From assembly GCA_026260175.1 (NCBI GenBank), contig JAKCWW010000158.1:29160-93159 (forward strand): a DNA stretch of 64,000 nucleotides, given 5' to 3'. Numbering within the stretch: the stretch's first letter is position 1; every line of letters starts with the position of its first letter. The position numbers and the translations under genes are program-made. The notes below the pieces were generated by a model, which made no database searches, had not been told where the DNA came from, and saw only the letters and a program-made list of their open reading frames with translations. Origin of the DNA: Reticulitermes lucifugus. Lineage: Eukaryota; Arthropoda; Insecta; Blattodea; Rhinotermitidae. Positions 11,190 to 23,234 of this stretch are shown piece after piece.

Positions 11190-12555
11190 GGTTTTTGTAG
11201 GTGTTTTGTGAAAATTCAGCTGAAGAAGCTACGAACCTGCAAAGTATGTTTCTTCGTGTCACTGGGGAGACGCAGGGAAGTTTTTGTGCCATAATCTCTA
11301 ATCAAAATTCCTACATTTTACAACATAAATAAGAATTTCCAACACGTTATCCTTGTATATTTTTGAATAACATTACTATACATTTTTTAAAATGGTTCTG
11401 AGAGTGTTCTTTGAATGCATAAATGTGTGCTTTTCTGTCTTCTCGATGACGTTCAAGCAACTATCCTCCTTTGTAATAATATTGTGAGCTAGCAGAGAGA
11501 AAACTAATGAAATATAACTTTCGTTGTGATAATATTGTGATGAATTGTCGTGATAAGGTGTGGTTGGTAACGGCAGACGTAAAAACCAATTTCAATATAG
11601 CTAGCGGGTTAGAGGTTTCCCTTATTCCCCACTGGCAATTACAACAGCGGCTGCTTTTATTGTGCTGAGAACTTTGCGACTTCTTCTCTTTCTGATCCTT
11701 GCTTGTTTGCTTGAAGAAGAATTAATTTTGTTTCCGACCATTTTATTGGTTTCTCTCTTTCAGAATTTTGTCTCCGAATTCTTCTTTCCTTTCCCTCTTT
11801 TCTCTTTAAATCGCCCCCCACTTGAAGTTAATAGGAAAAGAGATGTTAGTTTTCACTTTTCAGTTGCTGCGAACTTGCTGCTACAGAGTAGCCATGTATG
11901 TCAGTACTGGACAATGCGCATTTAATTCTAGAAAAAGATACACTTGTTTCTTTGAATATTAAGGTGAATGATTTTACTTGGCTTGAAAATATAAATAACT
12001 GACTCTAACAACATTAGAAAACAGTGCCCCTTTTTATAGGAAGACTCAGTTTTCATATATTTTTATTACGATTTTATATCTTTGATAATCGGTAAAAAAG
12101 CTTAAGTAAAAACGTACTGTAAAGGGCATAAGTTGAATATGAAATTTTGTACCAATAATATAGTGTTATTTCCAACTTACGACCTAAGTATGGTGCCTGT
12201 AACTTTCCCGTAAAGACAGGACGTGAACTTTTAAAAACAGTTCGAAAGAGAGAGGAGTTGCTCTGCCAATGGCATAAATAAGTAAGATAACAAAATTTGA
12301 TTTAAGCCTAGTAGCTAACACTAAATATAATGCATAGAATTTTCCTGTTAATGAGTGGTGTACACAAAACCCGTTATTACCTAATGTCACGCTTTTGTTT
12401 CATAGTTAAAATCCTGAATCGGGAAAGGGCTGTTCTTACTTGAGCCTTTTTATGATATTCCACAGTTCCTCCAGACAATTTGTTGGGTAGTACCTCAAAT
12501 TAGGCCTCGACCGCTCTTTTACATCTTTTCCAGCTCTTCATCCATTAATCATCTT
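11190..12555. other. Unassigned AT-rich DNA
   Basis: Short frames only, including a leucine-rich 87-codon frame at 11662-11925 that overlaps a T-rich stretch and is probably chance. Confidence 0.4.
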
Positions 12556-12559
12556 AGTA

Positions 12560-12660
12560 CAAATAAACATTGCTGTCAGTCAACACAACATTATATTCAG
12601 GAAAAATAAAGGCTGCATGTTTCGGCTAAAATTGATTAGCCAACATTACGCCTAATTAGA
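12560..12660 (-). repeat. HH-B family copy, eroded hammerhead-like core
   Basis: GTCAACACAAC at about 12577 and GCATGTTTCGGCTAAAAT at 12614 match the HH-B order seen at 38605-38660. On the minus strand the GAAA box and a stem-II-like GGCTAA/TTAGCC pair survive, but the CUGANGA box is destroyed. Confidence 0.5.
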
Positions 12661-12664
12661 AGAA

Positions 12665-13245
12665 TATTAGAGGTGATATGTTTTACAACTGTATTTCGGG
12701 TTTAAGATCTAAAGTTTCACAACGTAAAATACACGTATAGTGTTAAAGCTGTAGAATGCCTGAAATGTATTAAGCTGAAGTTTATAAAATGTTAAAAAAT
12801 GATAAATAGAATAATATTACGTAGGCAATTAGATATAAGATTCTTGGAACCGACGTGTATATATTGCAAGCGGATCGTCGAAGTGTAGAAAAAAGTGCGT
12901 ATAAAACAGGACTAGCTTCAATTCTTTAATCTGGTTTTGCGATATTTTGATTCTGGTACTTATTTTGAGTATTTTGGTAAAGTTGTTTAAAGTTACTTAA
13001 TGTTACTTATGTCTTAATATAATATAATAAGTCACTTTTACAGATCCCAGTGCACGTCTCAATTGCTTCGTGACATCTTTATAATATCTTCTAGGTTTCC
13101 TCTATTAAAATTTTTCCTTTGACTTGTGGGTACACAGCCTGTACACGATGTATACTCGTACTGTTATTACAAGTTTTCATCTTACTTAATGCAAATTCTC
13201 ATGGTCTAAAAATTACGTTCTTCGAAAATGTGAAGTAGCTAGGTA
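12665..13245. other. Unassigned AT-rich DNA
   Basis: Nothing recognised. Confidence 0.4.
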
Positions 13246-13249
13246 GATA

Positions 13250-13370
13250 TGTACTTGCAGCCTCCATCTTCAGGGTGGACGAGTGGAGTATCAGGACCGG
13301 AATATGAGCGAATCAGTTGAATCCTGTATCCCTGAAGGTAGTTGTTTTGTTGATGGCTGAATAAATAAAT
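13250..13370 (-). repeat. HH-C fragment followed by an AAAT-type tail
   Basis: GCAGCCTCCATCTTCAGGGT at 13257 is the end of the HH-C consensus, with the minus-strand CUGAAGA box intact but no paired GAAA box. A short (AAAT)n tract follows at about 13359-13372, of the type that ends several SINEs here. Confidence 0.45.
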
Positions 13371-13379
13371 AAACATAAG

Positions 13380-14770
13380 AGTAGGGAAATGAAGAGTAAG
13401 TTTAAGAAACGGGAGAAGGAATGTGGGAGCATAAAGGTGAGGAGGAGAAAAAGAAAAAGACATACAGATGTTGGCCCTAATAAGAGCCAGGTTAGAGCAA
13501 TCAAGTCACATCTTGTCATTATAAAGGGGCTTCATCCGTTCGTTCTGAAACTTTGTTACCTGTCTACCACCTTACACTTCGCCACGTTCCAGAAGACCCT
13601 AAACTTAATGTTCACCCGGTATGAGAACCTCAAATCTAAAACTTTAATATCTTCAAGATGATGATGGTCTGTAATCAGAGGTCGAAAAATATCGAGATGG
13701 AAGGAATTCGGACATAAATTAATATTCCTGGGTTTCATTTGATGATACTATAATAGTGCATATTTGGACTGAGCTAATGGGGTGATGATATGAAAAACTA
13801 ACAAATCATTTCCATGTAAACGTGTGCAAATTTTCGCTCTTGGACAGCCATGGTTTGCGTAAAACAAAGGAGAATAAATATGAAAAGCCTAGCTGGGACG
13901 ATCCCTAGCCTGAACTTCCTGTGCTCTAAGTTTCTATTATATAATATAATCTGAATATCCCATGCACTGAGGATTATCGATATGAATATAAACATAGAAG
14001 CTCTTTTCAGGCTTGTAATGTTATACACAGTAAGTAATTCAATTTCAGATACCGTATACTACTAATACACATAGAGTCTGAGAGCTTAAAACGAAAAGCA
14101 ATATTCCCTGTATAATATTACGTAAGCCTTGACAAAGTTAAGTCATCCAGTGGATGGCTTTCGTATAAAACTTTTTAGGACATATATGGCAGCAAAGCAT
14201 AACGTTAACGGTTGGCTGGTCGTTATGCAGGTTATTTAACGATCTTATATCAGAAGTAGGTGTTATGTTATATGGCGTCATAAAAATAAGTGAATAATAA
14301 TGTAAAATGTACTGGAAACAAAAGAGTCCGTTTACAGATTACTCGTGAAATACCAGTTGAAAATTCAACGAGAAAATTTGACGTTATCCATCTCTGGCTA
14401 CAGTTGCCACATAGAGCGACTCTTACACATTTTTTACTTAGAGAAAAATTTCGAATTTACGATTTTACTGAATATGCCTACTGTGATCTTTAGAGATTAC
14501 GAAATACAGCTCGATAAAATAAGAGGAACTGCTCCCTAGAGACAACAGCAACGCCGACTACATCCCACCGCACTTTGTCGTTGCCACCTTCTAATATTCT
14601 TCGTAAATACTTGAAAGTCTGCAAAATAACGGTACACTGACAGTCATTAGGACAAACGGTGACTTGACTGATGTGATTATATATGAATAGTCAGAATATA
14701 AGGTGCAGTGCATATATTATGGGTCATTTATTTTCACCTACAATAACAACAGTTTAATTATAAATGAACT
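13380..14770. other. Unassigned AT-rich DNA
   Basis: Several short frames, none recognised. No family repeat was assigned. Confidence 0.4.
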
Positions 14771-14775
14771 GCTGG

Positions 14776-14952
14776 CTGTGGCATGGGTCAAGGCGGTTAG
14801 TCGCCGACATCTGACCGCGGAGGCCCGAGTTTAATCCTAGGCAATTCGATCTGAGGTTTGTGGTGGACAAAGTGGCAGTGAGACGGGGTTTTCTTCGAGT
14901 ACTTCGCTTTTCTCCTGTTAGCATCATTCCACTGGTGCTCCATGCTCATTCT
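14776..14952 (+). repeat. SINE-2 copy (tRNA-derived), 3'-truncated
   Basis: The copy contains GGCGGTTAGTCGCCGAC, an eroded B box (GAGTTTAATCC), then TTTGTGGTGGACAAAGTGGC, TTCTTCGAGTACTTCG and CATTCCACTGGTGCTCCAT. This matches the intact copy at 30742-31008. It abuts the mariner fragment, which suggests insertion next to or into it. On the minus strand it contributes a spurious extension to an open frame. Confidence 0.8.
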
Positions 14953-15043
14953 TTTGTCTATCACCGACGCTATATAATCTCCGAAATTGACAGCGTCCTT
15001 ATGTAACTTACTCAGAAAATTGAATTGCTCTCTAGCTATTTTT

Positions 15044-15259
15044 TTACGTAATCCCTCCACAGTCGAGGCATGTATCGTACCGTGGGGCTAGCTCTTTTGT
15101 CTCCTGTTTATATAAGTCCTTGTCCTGGATTATCAGCCACTCTGTCACAACTGTTACCACCGCGTAATAATCTTTAAATCTGTGGCCGCCAAGGTTTTGC
15201 TTCAGCACTGGAAGCAGATATGATAATCTCTCTGCAATTAATTCCTCTGATGTAATCAA
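15044..15259 (-). pseudogene. Mariner-type transposase, C-terminal fragment
   Basis: The minus strand encodes about 70 residues including LPVLKQNLGGHRFKD, VTEWLIIQDKDLYK and LAPRYDTCLDCGG. These match the usual C-terminus of mariner transposases: LKxxLGGxRF, then VxxWLxxQxxxFY, then LxxRYxKCxxxxGDYVEK. The catalytic D,D34D core would lie upstream at higher coordinates but is not recognisable there, and the terminal DYVEK is lost, so this is a dead remnant. A further frame at 14962-15060 on the minus strand (GLRKKIAREQFNFLSKL) may be its 3' flank. No terminal inverted repeats were found. Family assignment is from motif memory and is fairly secure. Confidence 0.75.
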
Positions 15260-15264
15260 ATTCA

Positions 15265-17130
15265 GTACAGTTTCTTTAGTTATGCAGTTTTACATGTTAA
15301 CTTACTTTCTTAGCGATCCTCTTATAATGTGCAGCTGTTTAAATATTTTAGGTTATTAGAGTTGAATGAAGTTACGCAATAATCATGTCAACTAAACTTG
15401 GGGTGTATGTTGGGTTTGCAGATTATATCATGAACTATCAGCTGAAGTCGAGGAAGTGAATAATAACGCATCTTGTACAGCTGCATTCTGTTCCGTAATT
15501 GAATCATGCACTGCATACCAAACAGATATAGGAGGTATTGTCTTCATAAGTTATTTCATCACTCATAAATATGGCTGAGATTTTATTTTGAAATGTCGAA
15601 CACAAAGTTTTATTTTTTAAGAAAACGCACACATTTCTTTGTAATAACAAATTTCATCATAAAATACCTAACCACAACAGTACAACTATAAATCGTATTA
15701 TGCGAAATATAAAACTTTTTAGGGTACTTGGCGCGTAATAAAAAGAAAACTCAAACCTAATACCCTGTGTTTTTATTGCTGCCATCTTATATTTTCATTC
15801 GTAACTACTAACAGATCTACAATGTCTCATTAGCAATTCACAACTGACGTATATAATGACAATTGTCGGAGGTTTATGACATCTTCTGGTCCTCTTCATG
15901 ATTATTAACAACACTAACAATAATGACAGAATAGGAATTCTTAGTTCTGTATACAGGGCTCTGTATAGTGTAAGTCCTTTAAAATATATAAGTCAAAACT
16001 TTTATGCAATATGCATATGTCCTAAGACCTTTACCTATGAGATACTCTTTACCGTCGAAAAGTGTAACATGCTTCTCAGCACTGTTGTTGGTCACGATGA
16101 CGAGCTCAGTGTAGTTGTACTCAAGACACGTAGTGCAAAGCAGGGCTCAGGTGTTACCAAATGATCATGGAAGGCAAACACACACACACACACACGCATG
16201 CACGCACGACGAATACTGTAAGATTATGTGAATCCCAGGTACCTGTAATGGTCGAGCTGATTCTGATGCACGGAAAATGACAAGACCTTATTCTGGCCAG
16301 TGTCATACAGGACCTAATGTCTTTTGACGATAGCAGCAGCGTTTCCGTAAGGCATGATATGTAAACCTAGGCAGTTGTGCATACAAGTCGCTCACGGAGT
16401 GTACGGGCCCCAGCCAATGCTAATGCCATAATTGCAGCTGCGGAACGAAATAAGCGGAGACACGCGATATCCCACGAGAAATAAGGCTATTCCAAGCGAA
16501 GTTTCTCGAAGTACGTGTTCACTATCAGTTCGATCTGTAGCAGTTCTCGTATTACGTATGTCTTTCTACAGATGATCGTCGTCTACACTTGTTGGACGTG
16601 TAACTACGAGACACCACGTGAAATTGACGTGTATCTCGAAACCTATACGTCTGCGGACATAAGTTTTATAATAACATTTTCGACTTACTTTTTAAAAATA
16701 AGTCGCACTATTCAGAGGTTTTTCACGACTTTATTTACATTCTGTATGTACATGGATGAACTCTTATCTGTAGACATTATTTAATATGGGTTTAAATCAC
16801 AGTGTGGCTGTGCACACTTAAATACTCGGTTTAATGGATGCATCTGTTAATTAGCGTCGCTGTATCAGTTGCAAATATTATCTTGTGTAGAATAAAATCA
16901 GTGTAAAATGTATGCAATAAGGTATGAGTTCTTATTGTAACGAGGGTAGGCATTACTTGGCATTCGAGCAGATAATACTGTGAAGTTCAGTGTAAAGTAA
17001 TCTCCTTTGACTCTAATATCCACATTTAACACTACATACTGACTGAAACTTCTGTTCTTTACGGGCGTTTCAGAATATGCCAAGATAAGGCATGAATGTA
17101 AGGCACGAGCGCTTCTTTCCGCATCCATTG
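15265..17130. other. Unassigned DNA with a CA microsatellite
   Basis: A (CA)n run followed by GCATGCACGCACG lies at about 16176-16208. The rest shows only short unrecognised frames. Confidence 0.4.
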
Positions 17131-17149
17131 CAATTATTCACTACTATCA

Positions 17150-17214
17150 TTTGACGCTAAGTAGCCTGGCCCACTCTGTCGGTAAATAAATAAGTAAATA
17201 AATAAATAAATAAG
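17150..17214 (+). repeat. SINE-type 3' end with (AAAT)n tail
   Basis: AGTAGCCTGGCCCACTCTGT and CGGTAAATAAATAAG, ending in (AAAT)n, resembles the 3' ends of SINEs such as SINE-2 (GGGGCCCTTCAGTAAATAAA). No matching head was identified upstream. Confidence 0.45.
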
Positions 17215-17419
17215 ATGGTTCCTAGTTTTGAAATATTTGATGTGAGTTGTTTGTATTTTCATTGTCTTCTTTCTGCACAGATTTATTTGTGACGAAACAC
17301 GAACATAAGTAGTCTGTGTTGTTTGCTCGCGGAGAAGATGTCTGTTGCGAAATTCGATGTCGGATATGTACGGTGATCCCTGTAGCTTATTCTGGTAATA
17401 TTGATTTAAAACCTGACCT

Positions 17420-17492
17420 ACTTTATGGAGCAGAGTCCTTATTGAGAATATAATAGGCATTCTGCTGGTCAAGGAATTGCTTGACATCTATA
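17420..17492 (-). repeat. LINE-J 3' end fragment
   Basis: TATGGAGCAGAGTCCTTATT followed by GAGAATATAATAGG and GTCAAGGAATTGC matches the plus-strand appearance of the LINE-J 3' UTR seen in better copies at 27461 and 40888. It lacks the (TTAG)n end and the coding tail. Confidence 0.6.
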
Positions 17493-17591
17493 CAACCCAA
17501 AGATTTATTTTAGCGTCATAAAAGTCACCCACCGCCAATTAGATTGATGTATTTCATAATAACATTTTAAATACATAATCAGGAGGCATCC

Positions 17592-17846
17592 TATCTCAAG
17601 TGGCCGCGCGGTCTAAGGCGCGGGTCTGCAGACGCTTGGTTGCTGAGATTGTGGGTTCGAATCCCGTCAGGGGCTTGGACGTCTGTCTCTTGTGAGTGTT
17701 GTGTGTTATCAGGTAGAGGTTTCTGCGTCGGGCTGATCACTCGTCGAGAGGACTCCTACCGAGTGTGGTACCTGATTTTGATCGTGCAGCCTCAATAATG
17801 AGGAGGTCTTGGCCCACTAGCGGCTGTTGCTCTGTGGAAAAAAAAT
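17592..17846 (+). repeat. SINE-1, near full-length tRNA-derived SINE
   Basis: The head resembles a tRNA-Leu type: A box TGGCCGCGCGGTCTAAGG at 17600 and B box GGGTTCGAATCCC at about 17652. The body is GTGTTGTGTGTTATCAGGTA and CTCGTCGAGAGGACTCCTAC. The tail is CCTCAATAATGAGGAGG, then TTGGCCCACTAGCGGCTGTT, then a poly(A) run ending at 17846. It would be transcribed by RNA polymerase III from the internal boxes and moved by a LINE. Head and body match the minus copy at 50478-50744 and the edge copy at 63837. No clear target duplication was found. Confidence 0.85.
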
Positions 17847-17849
17847 CTC

Positions 17850-20145
17850 AGAGTCAACCATTTGAATCTCGCCAGGACTAGTGACGTGGATTCTATTATT
17901 CTTTCTCAATCTCTCCAAGTAGGCCCATCTGCAAGAGTATACACCATTAACGCCACAGTCGTTTCCTTTAAAACCCTTTCCAATTCATCATTTATAGTAA
18001 TTCCGCCATCAACGCTATTTAATCTGATTACGTACTTATAGCGTCGTGAAAGTGAACCATAATAAGTGTCCTCATTCTGTTCTAACCGAGTTGAAAGAAT
18101 TCACACTCATTTCTTTAAGGCATATTTTCAAGTTACTTTATCACACCTTTGATTTCCGAAGTGACACTGCTGATCAGTTTTATGACTAAGATGTCTGCAT
18201 TTTTTTATTTCCCATTATTGTGTTACATATCTGAGCATCTTGCCATCCTAGTGACTCAAATGCGAATATTTTGCATATTAAAGACACCAATCTTTTGCCA
18301 TCCCTCTCCTTGAATGGCTACATTGTACGTTTATCTATTGCTACGTTGTGATTCAGCAGTGAGCGTTCTTTCTCAACCCTGAGTCCAATATCGGAGAGAC
18401 GTTACTTCGTCAGTGGCTGGTCGTTTATGGAATTGCTGCCAGCTCAGTATTGGATTTTCGTTAGTATGTGACATTGCTTTTCGAGACTTGAATCCACAAA
18501 AAGTATCTGATGAAAGGAGCCCTAAGACGAATGACGGCACCCCATTGCAAAGTTAATGTCTGCTGCGATATGAAAATGTACCGAATTTATTAAACGCATC
18601 GAAACACAGATGTGACTCTTGAGGTTCGCTTTTCAGTTTTATTTGTCTCGATGTGCTCACATTTCTCTCTTGTTTTCTATTTCATTTCATGTGTACTTTA
18701 TCAGTGGCACTCGCGTTCCACCTTCTGTACGTCCTCAACCCTCCTCCCCCCACGCCTCCGACAAGAAGTTCTGTAAAGTAAACCTTCTGACGGCCACTTG
18801 TCCCCACTCTATTTTGCTCCATTTATTGTCCATATATATCTTCAACTTGTTTTTAGGCATTTTTATTTTTATTTACGTTTTTACTCTGTTGCCATATCTC
18901 TTCCTCTTATGCTTCATGATTTCCCGTTTTACTTCACACAAACTGAGCCCGTGAATTCTATTAGACGACTTACAACTCCTATGCCAATTCTTTCTTCCCT
19001 GTATCAATACAGTTTATCTAGGTGACTAGCTAATCTAACCTGAAGATTGAGGCATGGCATCTCCTCACTGAAGACCCTGTTCTTGAAAATAATGCAGTTT
19101 ATATTCTAAAGCCATCATGATGTTACCACTCCAGAATAGGAATATTTTTACTATACGCCCCTTAAACGTTTAAAGCCTAGTGGTTAGTAAATGTACCGTC
19201 AGGATTGACACTATAAACTCTACATTTTGTCCACATGTATTTATTTTTACATATTATTTTCTTTATAAACAGCGCTTGTTTCCATGTACACCATTCACCG
19301 AATTATCTTTCTAATGGACGCACACTGGTTTCTCTGTGAGGCACAACCTTAATCTATATATATATATATAATATAGGTACATTTTAATCTGTATATTTCG
19401 TGCGAAGCTTATGACTCCGTCATGAATCTCCGCCATTACATTTCATATTTGAAATTACTGAACTAACCCCGTGGTAGCAAAGTTGTTATTCAGAAGCTGG
19501 TAGGCGCCCAGCTAATTTCACACTGGATCTGCCAAGATGCCCAACGTAACAGGATTTATTATTCATCCTGTTACCTCACGAAGGAAACAATCCACTTTCC
19601 GAAACACTGGAACAAAAGAAATAGGAGGATAAATAATGTACAAAATATAATTCTAACTGATCAAAACTTCAGAATCGCCTTATAAATTCTCACCTTTTAT
19701 GGAATCTTAGCAGTTTATTAGCTTGATCACTAAAAGTCAGAAATTTTAACCCACTTCACCCTCTCAAATCGAACATCCTTAAGATCCCTTTAGATAATTA
19801 CCACTCGACATTATATAATCTTTGCAGTTGACACTGCATTGTTTTATTTGAATTTTAATGTCTTTCGAATCTTGCTCCTACTTATGAAAGTCATTAATAT
19901 TTTTTATCCTGATTTGGGGTGAGAGCACTGTGTATATAGAGTCTGTGTTTCCTACGTTCTGGAGTTTCTTACTGTCCCCGTTTTCAAGGAAAACAATTCG
20001 CATCAACTAGGCAGTATTACCCAAACGCAGGACTCTTATCAGCACTGAACCTCTGTGAAATTCTGAAATCAAATGCATATTTACTTAGGTTAATGGAACT
20101 CCCGATGGGTCGGCAACGTCTCTGACATGTCTGCGAGGCGAGTTG
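17850..20145. other. Unassigned AT-rich DNA with minor repeats
   Basis: A (TA)n run lies at about 19355-19370, and a SINE-7-like tail at 19745-19850 (listed separately). No gene seen. The open frame at 18619-18954 is T-rich and unconvincing. Confidence 0.4.
19745..19850 (+). repeat. SINE-7-like 3' segment
   Basis: CCACTCGACATTATATAATC and GTTGACACTGCATTGTTTTA match the 3' part of SINE-7 at 47335-47385 (ATCACTCGACGTTATATAAT, GCGCATTGTTAAATAA). Confidence 0.5.
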
Positions 20146-20147
20146 TC

Positions 20148-20430
20148 TAAACAGGGTGGGTCATTTAGTAGCTACTCTCTAAACCACTTTGCTTACAAAC
20201 GTACCCAAACAGGGTGAGTCATGTAGTAACTACTTTCTGACTATGATTGTACTTCTGCACATTGTCAATAAACGTATCTGGACAGGATGAGTCATTTAGT
20301 AGATATTCTCTATGATGGTACTTCACCACCTTACCTACAAATGTATCTGACCATGATGAGTTATTTAGTAGCTACTCTATGGCTGTGTACAGAAGGCTGA
20401 TGGTACTTCCCCACCTCACCTAAAAGCGTA
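20148..20430. repeat. Four-copy tandem repeat, unit about 58-73 bp
   Basis: The block GGGTGAGTCATTTAGTAGCT recurs with its TCATTT at about 20161, 20219, 20292 and 20361. Between copies run ATGATGGTACTTC, CCACCTCACCTACAAACGTA and a lead-in of the ACAGGGTG type. The unequal spacing shows unit-length drift. No coding potential is seen. Confidence 0.8.
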
Positions 20431-20444
20431 TAGGATTATTACGA

Positions 20445-20780
20445 TTTTTTCATTTTTGTAAATTACTTTTCCTTCATTCCTTCTTCTCAAGCTTTCCCTT
20501 CTCATTCTACCACTTAGTTTTCTTCGTTTTCTTTTCAAACCATTCCTTTTCATCCTATGCCCTTCCTTCTTACTTTCTTATACCGTTTTCATACCATTAT
20601 GTGATTCTTCTTTCTTCAGTTATTCAGGTTCTTCTTCCTGTTTTTCTCCCTTGTTGGTTTCTTTCTTTATTTATCCATTCTTTCTTGTTCAATTGTGTTT
20701 TGCTTCTTACGGCATTTATTCCTCTTTTCTGCTTTCTTTACACCTTTATTCCTTTACTTCTGTCTTAATGTTGTTTGCAG
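20445..20780. repeat. Pyrimidine-rich low-complexity tract
   Basis: The plus strand is dominated by T and C in degenerate CTTT, TTCC and TTCT words. No fixed unit is visible. It follows the tandem repeat directly. Confidence 0.6.
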
Positions 20781-20784
20781 AACG

Positions 20785-22285
20785 CAGCTTAGAGATCGTA
20801 TAGACTCGCCGCTTTCCAAAGTACTTTGTTCTCGTATCTTGTGTTTCTGAAACATCGTCAGTGCAAACTCCAATTCCCTTTGCTATTCACTGTTTCAGTC
20901 TTTGCTTCGTCTATATCTTTGACGTGGAACTTTGAGGTGACTATGAGAACAAAAGTTTATATGTAAAATGTAATTCCCTTACCCCTAGCTTTAATGTGTA
21001 ACTTAATTAATGTTCCTAGACTATAGGAACGCCTACTAAATATCTCATTAACACAACTTCCAGTAATTAAAATATCTGTATGCATTACCGCATTTAAACA
21101 CGAGTCGGGGGTAGATGATACACTTCAGCAAATCGTCGACTTCCTCTCCGAATTTCCTCAACAACAATCCAACAACTCTACAAACATTAGTGACGTCGTG
21201 AAGGCAGAAAAATTATAACAGGCTATTTTTCTAAAGGGCGAATGACTGCTAAAATTCAATAAACAATGGGCTGCAAGTGTCTGACCCGAGAGGAGTATGT
21301 TGCATATTACACTATACGAATTTTATCTGTGTTGCCTTCAAAATTTCTTCAAACCATGCATATTTCTAGCGTTTTTTATATGACTTTCAGATATTTTGAG
21401 TATTTTCAAGACTTGTTTCTCATTCACTCAAAAGTGCATCATTACAGTCTCGTCATTTTTGTCTCAATGATTGGTTCATTTTATTAACATTCTCGATTTG
21501 GTCCGGCGCAGGGGAATTGTCGATGTGACCGTCTGTGGACTTGGCCCTTCTTGATGCCCTCAATTATGGTTACCCGTAACAAGGTCGTCACACACTCTAC
21601 CTGTCAAGTATTTTAGCGTGGATGGGAACAAAAAATAGTGTTTGAATGAACGTTGTGTGTAGAGGCTCCGCTGTTAGATAAATGCTTTAGATATGATTAC
21701 TGGCTTTTATTGTTGTAGTTTAATTTGTATCTATCATTAACTGCTTTCTGGTAATTAAAATGACTGTATTGGAGGGTTGTATTGCACGTAAGGACAAATG
21801 ACACTGAAGATATATTGCCATAAACATCATATTCGGCAGGTTTTACTGCCTTCCGACTTTCGTTACAAGGCGCGTGATAAACATGCAATGTGATTTCTGT
21901 TTGTTCCTGTTTGATATCAAGTGATATTACTTTCAGCGATTTCCGCATTACCCAGAGGACTGTATTTTGAATTATCTGTAGCACAATGATCTGTGTCTCT
22001 CCGGCATATCCCTGGGCAGGAGAGGAATACCTCAGTATTCACATGAGGAGTGGATTCATAAATACTTAACGCAGGAATATGATTGCTGGAATATGTGTTT
22101 AATGCAGCGTACAGTTTCCTTAGACTGCTGTGTGCTTTACTTAAAATAGGGCGATGTGAGCCTTGTGTTTTAGTTTCGTTGCTGATATCCGCCATATACA
22201 TTTTGTTTAATGCGCGATTTCAGGTTTCCGCCGCGGTGTTAATGAGGGCTTTGCTCGTCTGAAATGTTAAGCAGTATTGATTGGT
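20785..22285. other. Unassigned DNA
   Basis: Two minus-strand frames (21697-21984 and 21917-22201) of about 95 codons have no recognised motif. No repeat was assigned. Confidence 0.4.
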
Positions 22286-22290
22286 GTTAC

Positions 22291-22380
22291 GTTACCGACA
22301 TTTCGGGACAGCCTGTCTGTCCTATCTTCAAGGGTCGAGCTTGATGTTGGGACCGATAGGCTGTCCCGAAACGTCGGTAC
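22291..22380. repeat. HH-C inverted dimer (hairpin of two hammerhead-like units)
   Basis: The left arm TACCGACATTTCGGGACAGC and onward pairs with the right arm ending GGCTGTCCCGAAACGTCGGT. The arms are about 44 bp with few mismatches around a centre near 22336. Each arm carries a hammerhead-like set in opposite orientation. The minus strand of the left arm has a CUUGAAGA box (one extra U), a GGACAG/CUGUCC helix and GAAA. The plus strand of the right arm has a UUGAUG box, a GGGAC/GUCCC helix and GAAA followed by CGUC. Confidence 0.75.
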
Positions 22381-22384
22381 AGAT

Positions 22385-23055
22385 CAATGCTGCGTAAAAT
22401 CCCAGAAGAGCAAAGACCTAATGTTTTTTTTCATTTTATGTGTTTTTGAAAATTATACTGAACAAATTTTGCAGTGGTAGTCTCAAAACACTGTACAGTA
22501 ACAGAGCACGTGTTAATGCTAATATTAATTCCTTGTTACTGGTTGAGAATTCTGAGCAAGGTACTGCAACATTGCTTCCCGCAACTGCTATACCCCATCC
22601 GCCTGATTAGCATAGATGTAGACACCTACGTTACTCTCATTTTCGGTGGATAGAATATAAATACTAAAAGAATTTTCGAGTAAACTAACCTGGAGGAATT
22701 AAAAGACAATTATGAATTATAATGTGCTGCCAGTTGTGTAATGCGAGATTTTCTCTTAAATATAGAGTTCATGGTTTGCCATGTAGCCAAACATCATCAT
22801 ACTATCGTGGTTCCATATGTTATTAAAGGCCCTTCGATATCGACGAATATACATTTCGTACAAATAATACTAAAAAAATTCAGATCCCACGTCATCTTGC
22901 ACACAGTGATCCTCGTTACAGATATCTGTTTAATTCTGCTTATGGCTCTAAATCCCTGTGTATCCTTGGAATCAAAACGAGCACACAAATACGCCGTGGC
23001 CACATTGGAGACTTTTAGGCGGTTCTCGATCCTGCGAAGTGCCAATAAAAGAGAT
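22385..23055. other. Unassigned DNA
   Basis: Overlapping frames of about 80-119 codons on both strands (22741-23100) show no motif. Confidence 0.4.
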
Positions 23056-23061
23056 TCTTCC

Positions 23062-23232
23062 TTCCGTCTGTCTGTCTTTATGCATATATCAATTGGATAA
23101 CGCTGAAGGGGTTCACATAAAATACGAAATAGGGAAATTTTACGACAAATTGTCGAGCCATTTCATTTCTGGTTAAAATCGAACACCGTAATGTACACTT
23201 TACGTGAAGGCACATACGCATTCCTACGGGCG
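23062..23232 (+). repeat. R1 dispersed repeat, partial
   Basis: CCTTCCGTCTGTCTGTC at 23060 and, at the right distance, GGTTAAAATCGAACACCGTA then ACACTTTACGTGAAGGCACA parallel the R1 copy at 4765-4920 (GGGTTGAAAATGACGCG, CACTTTACATGAAGACC). The middle is diverged. Confidence 0.55.
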
Positions 23233-23234
23233 TA

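Noticed and set aside
14797-15060. An 87-codon minus-strand frame considered as a gene
   Set aside because: Its C-terminal half is antisense SINE-2 sequence, and its N-terminal part lies beside the mariner remnant.
17594-17680. Possible functional tRNA-Leu gene at the SINE-1 head
   Set aside because: The acceptor stem and anticodon arm do not pair properly, and the body continues into a repeated SINE sequence.
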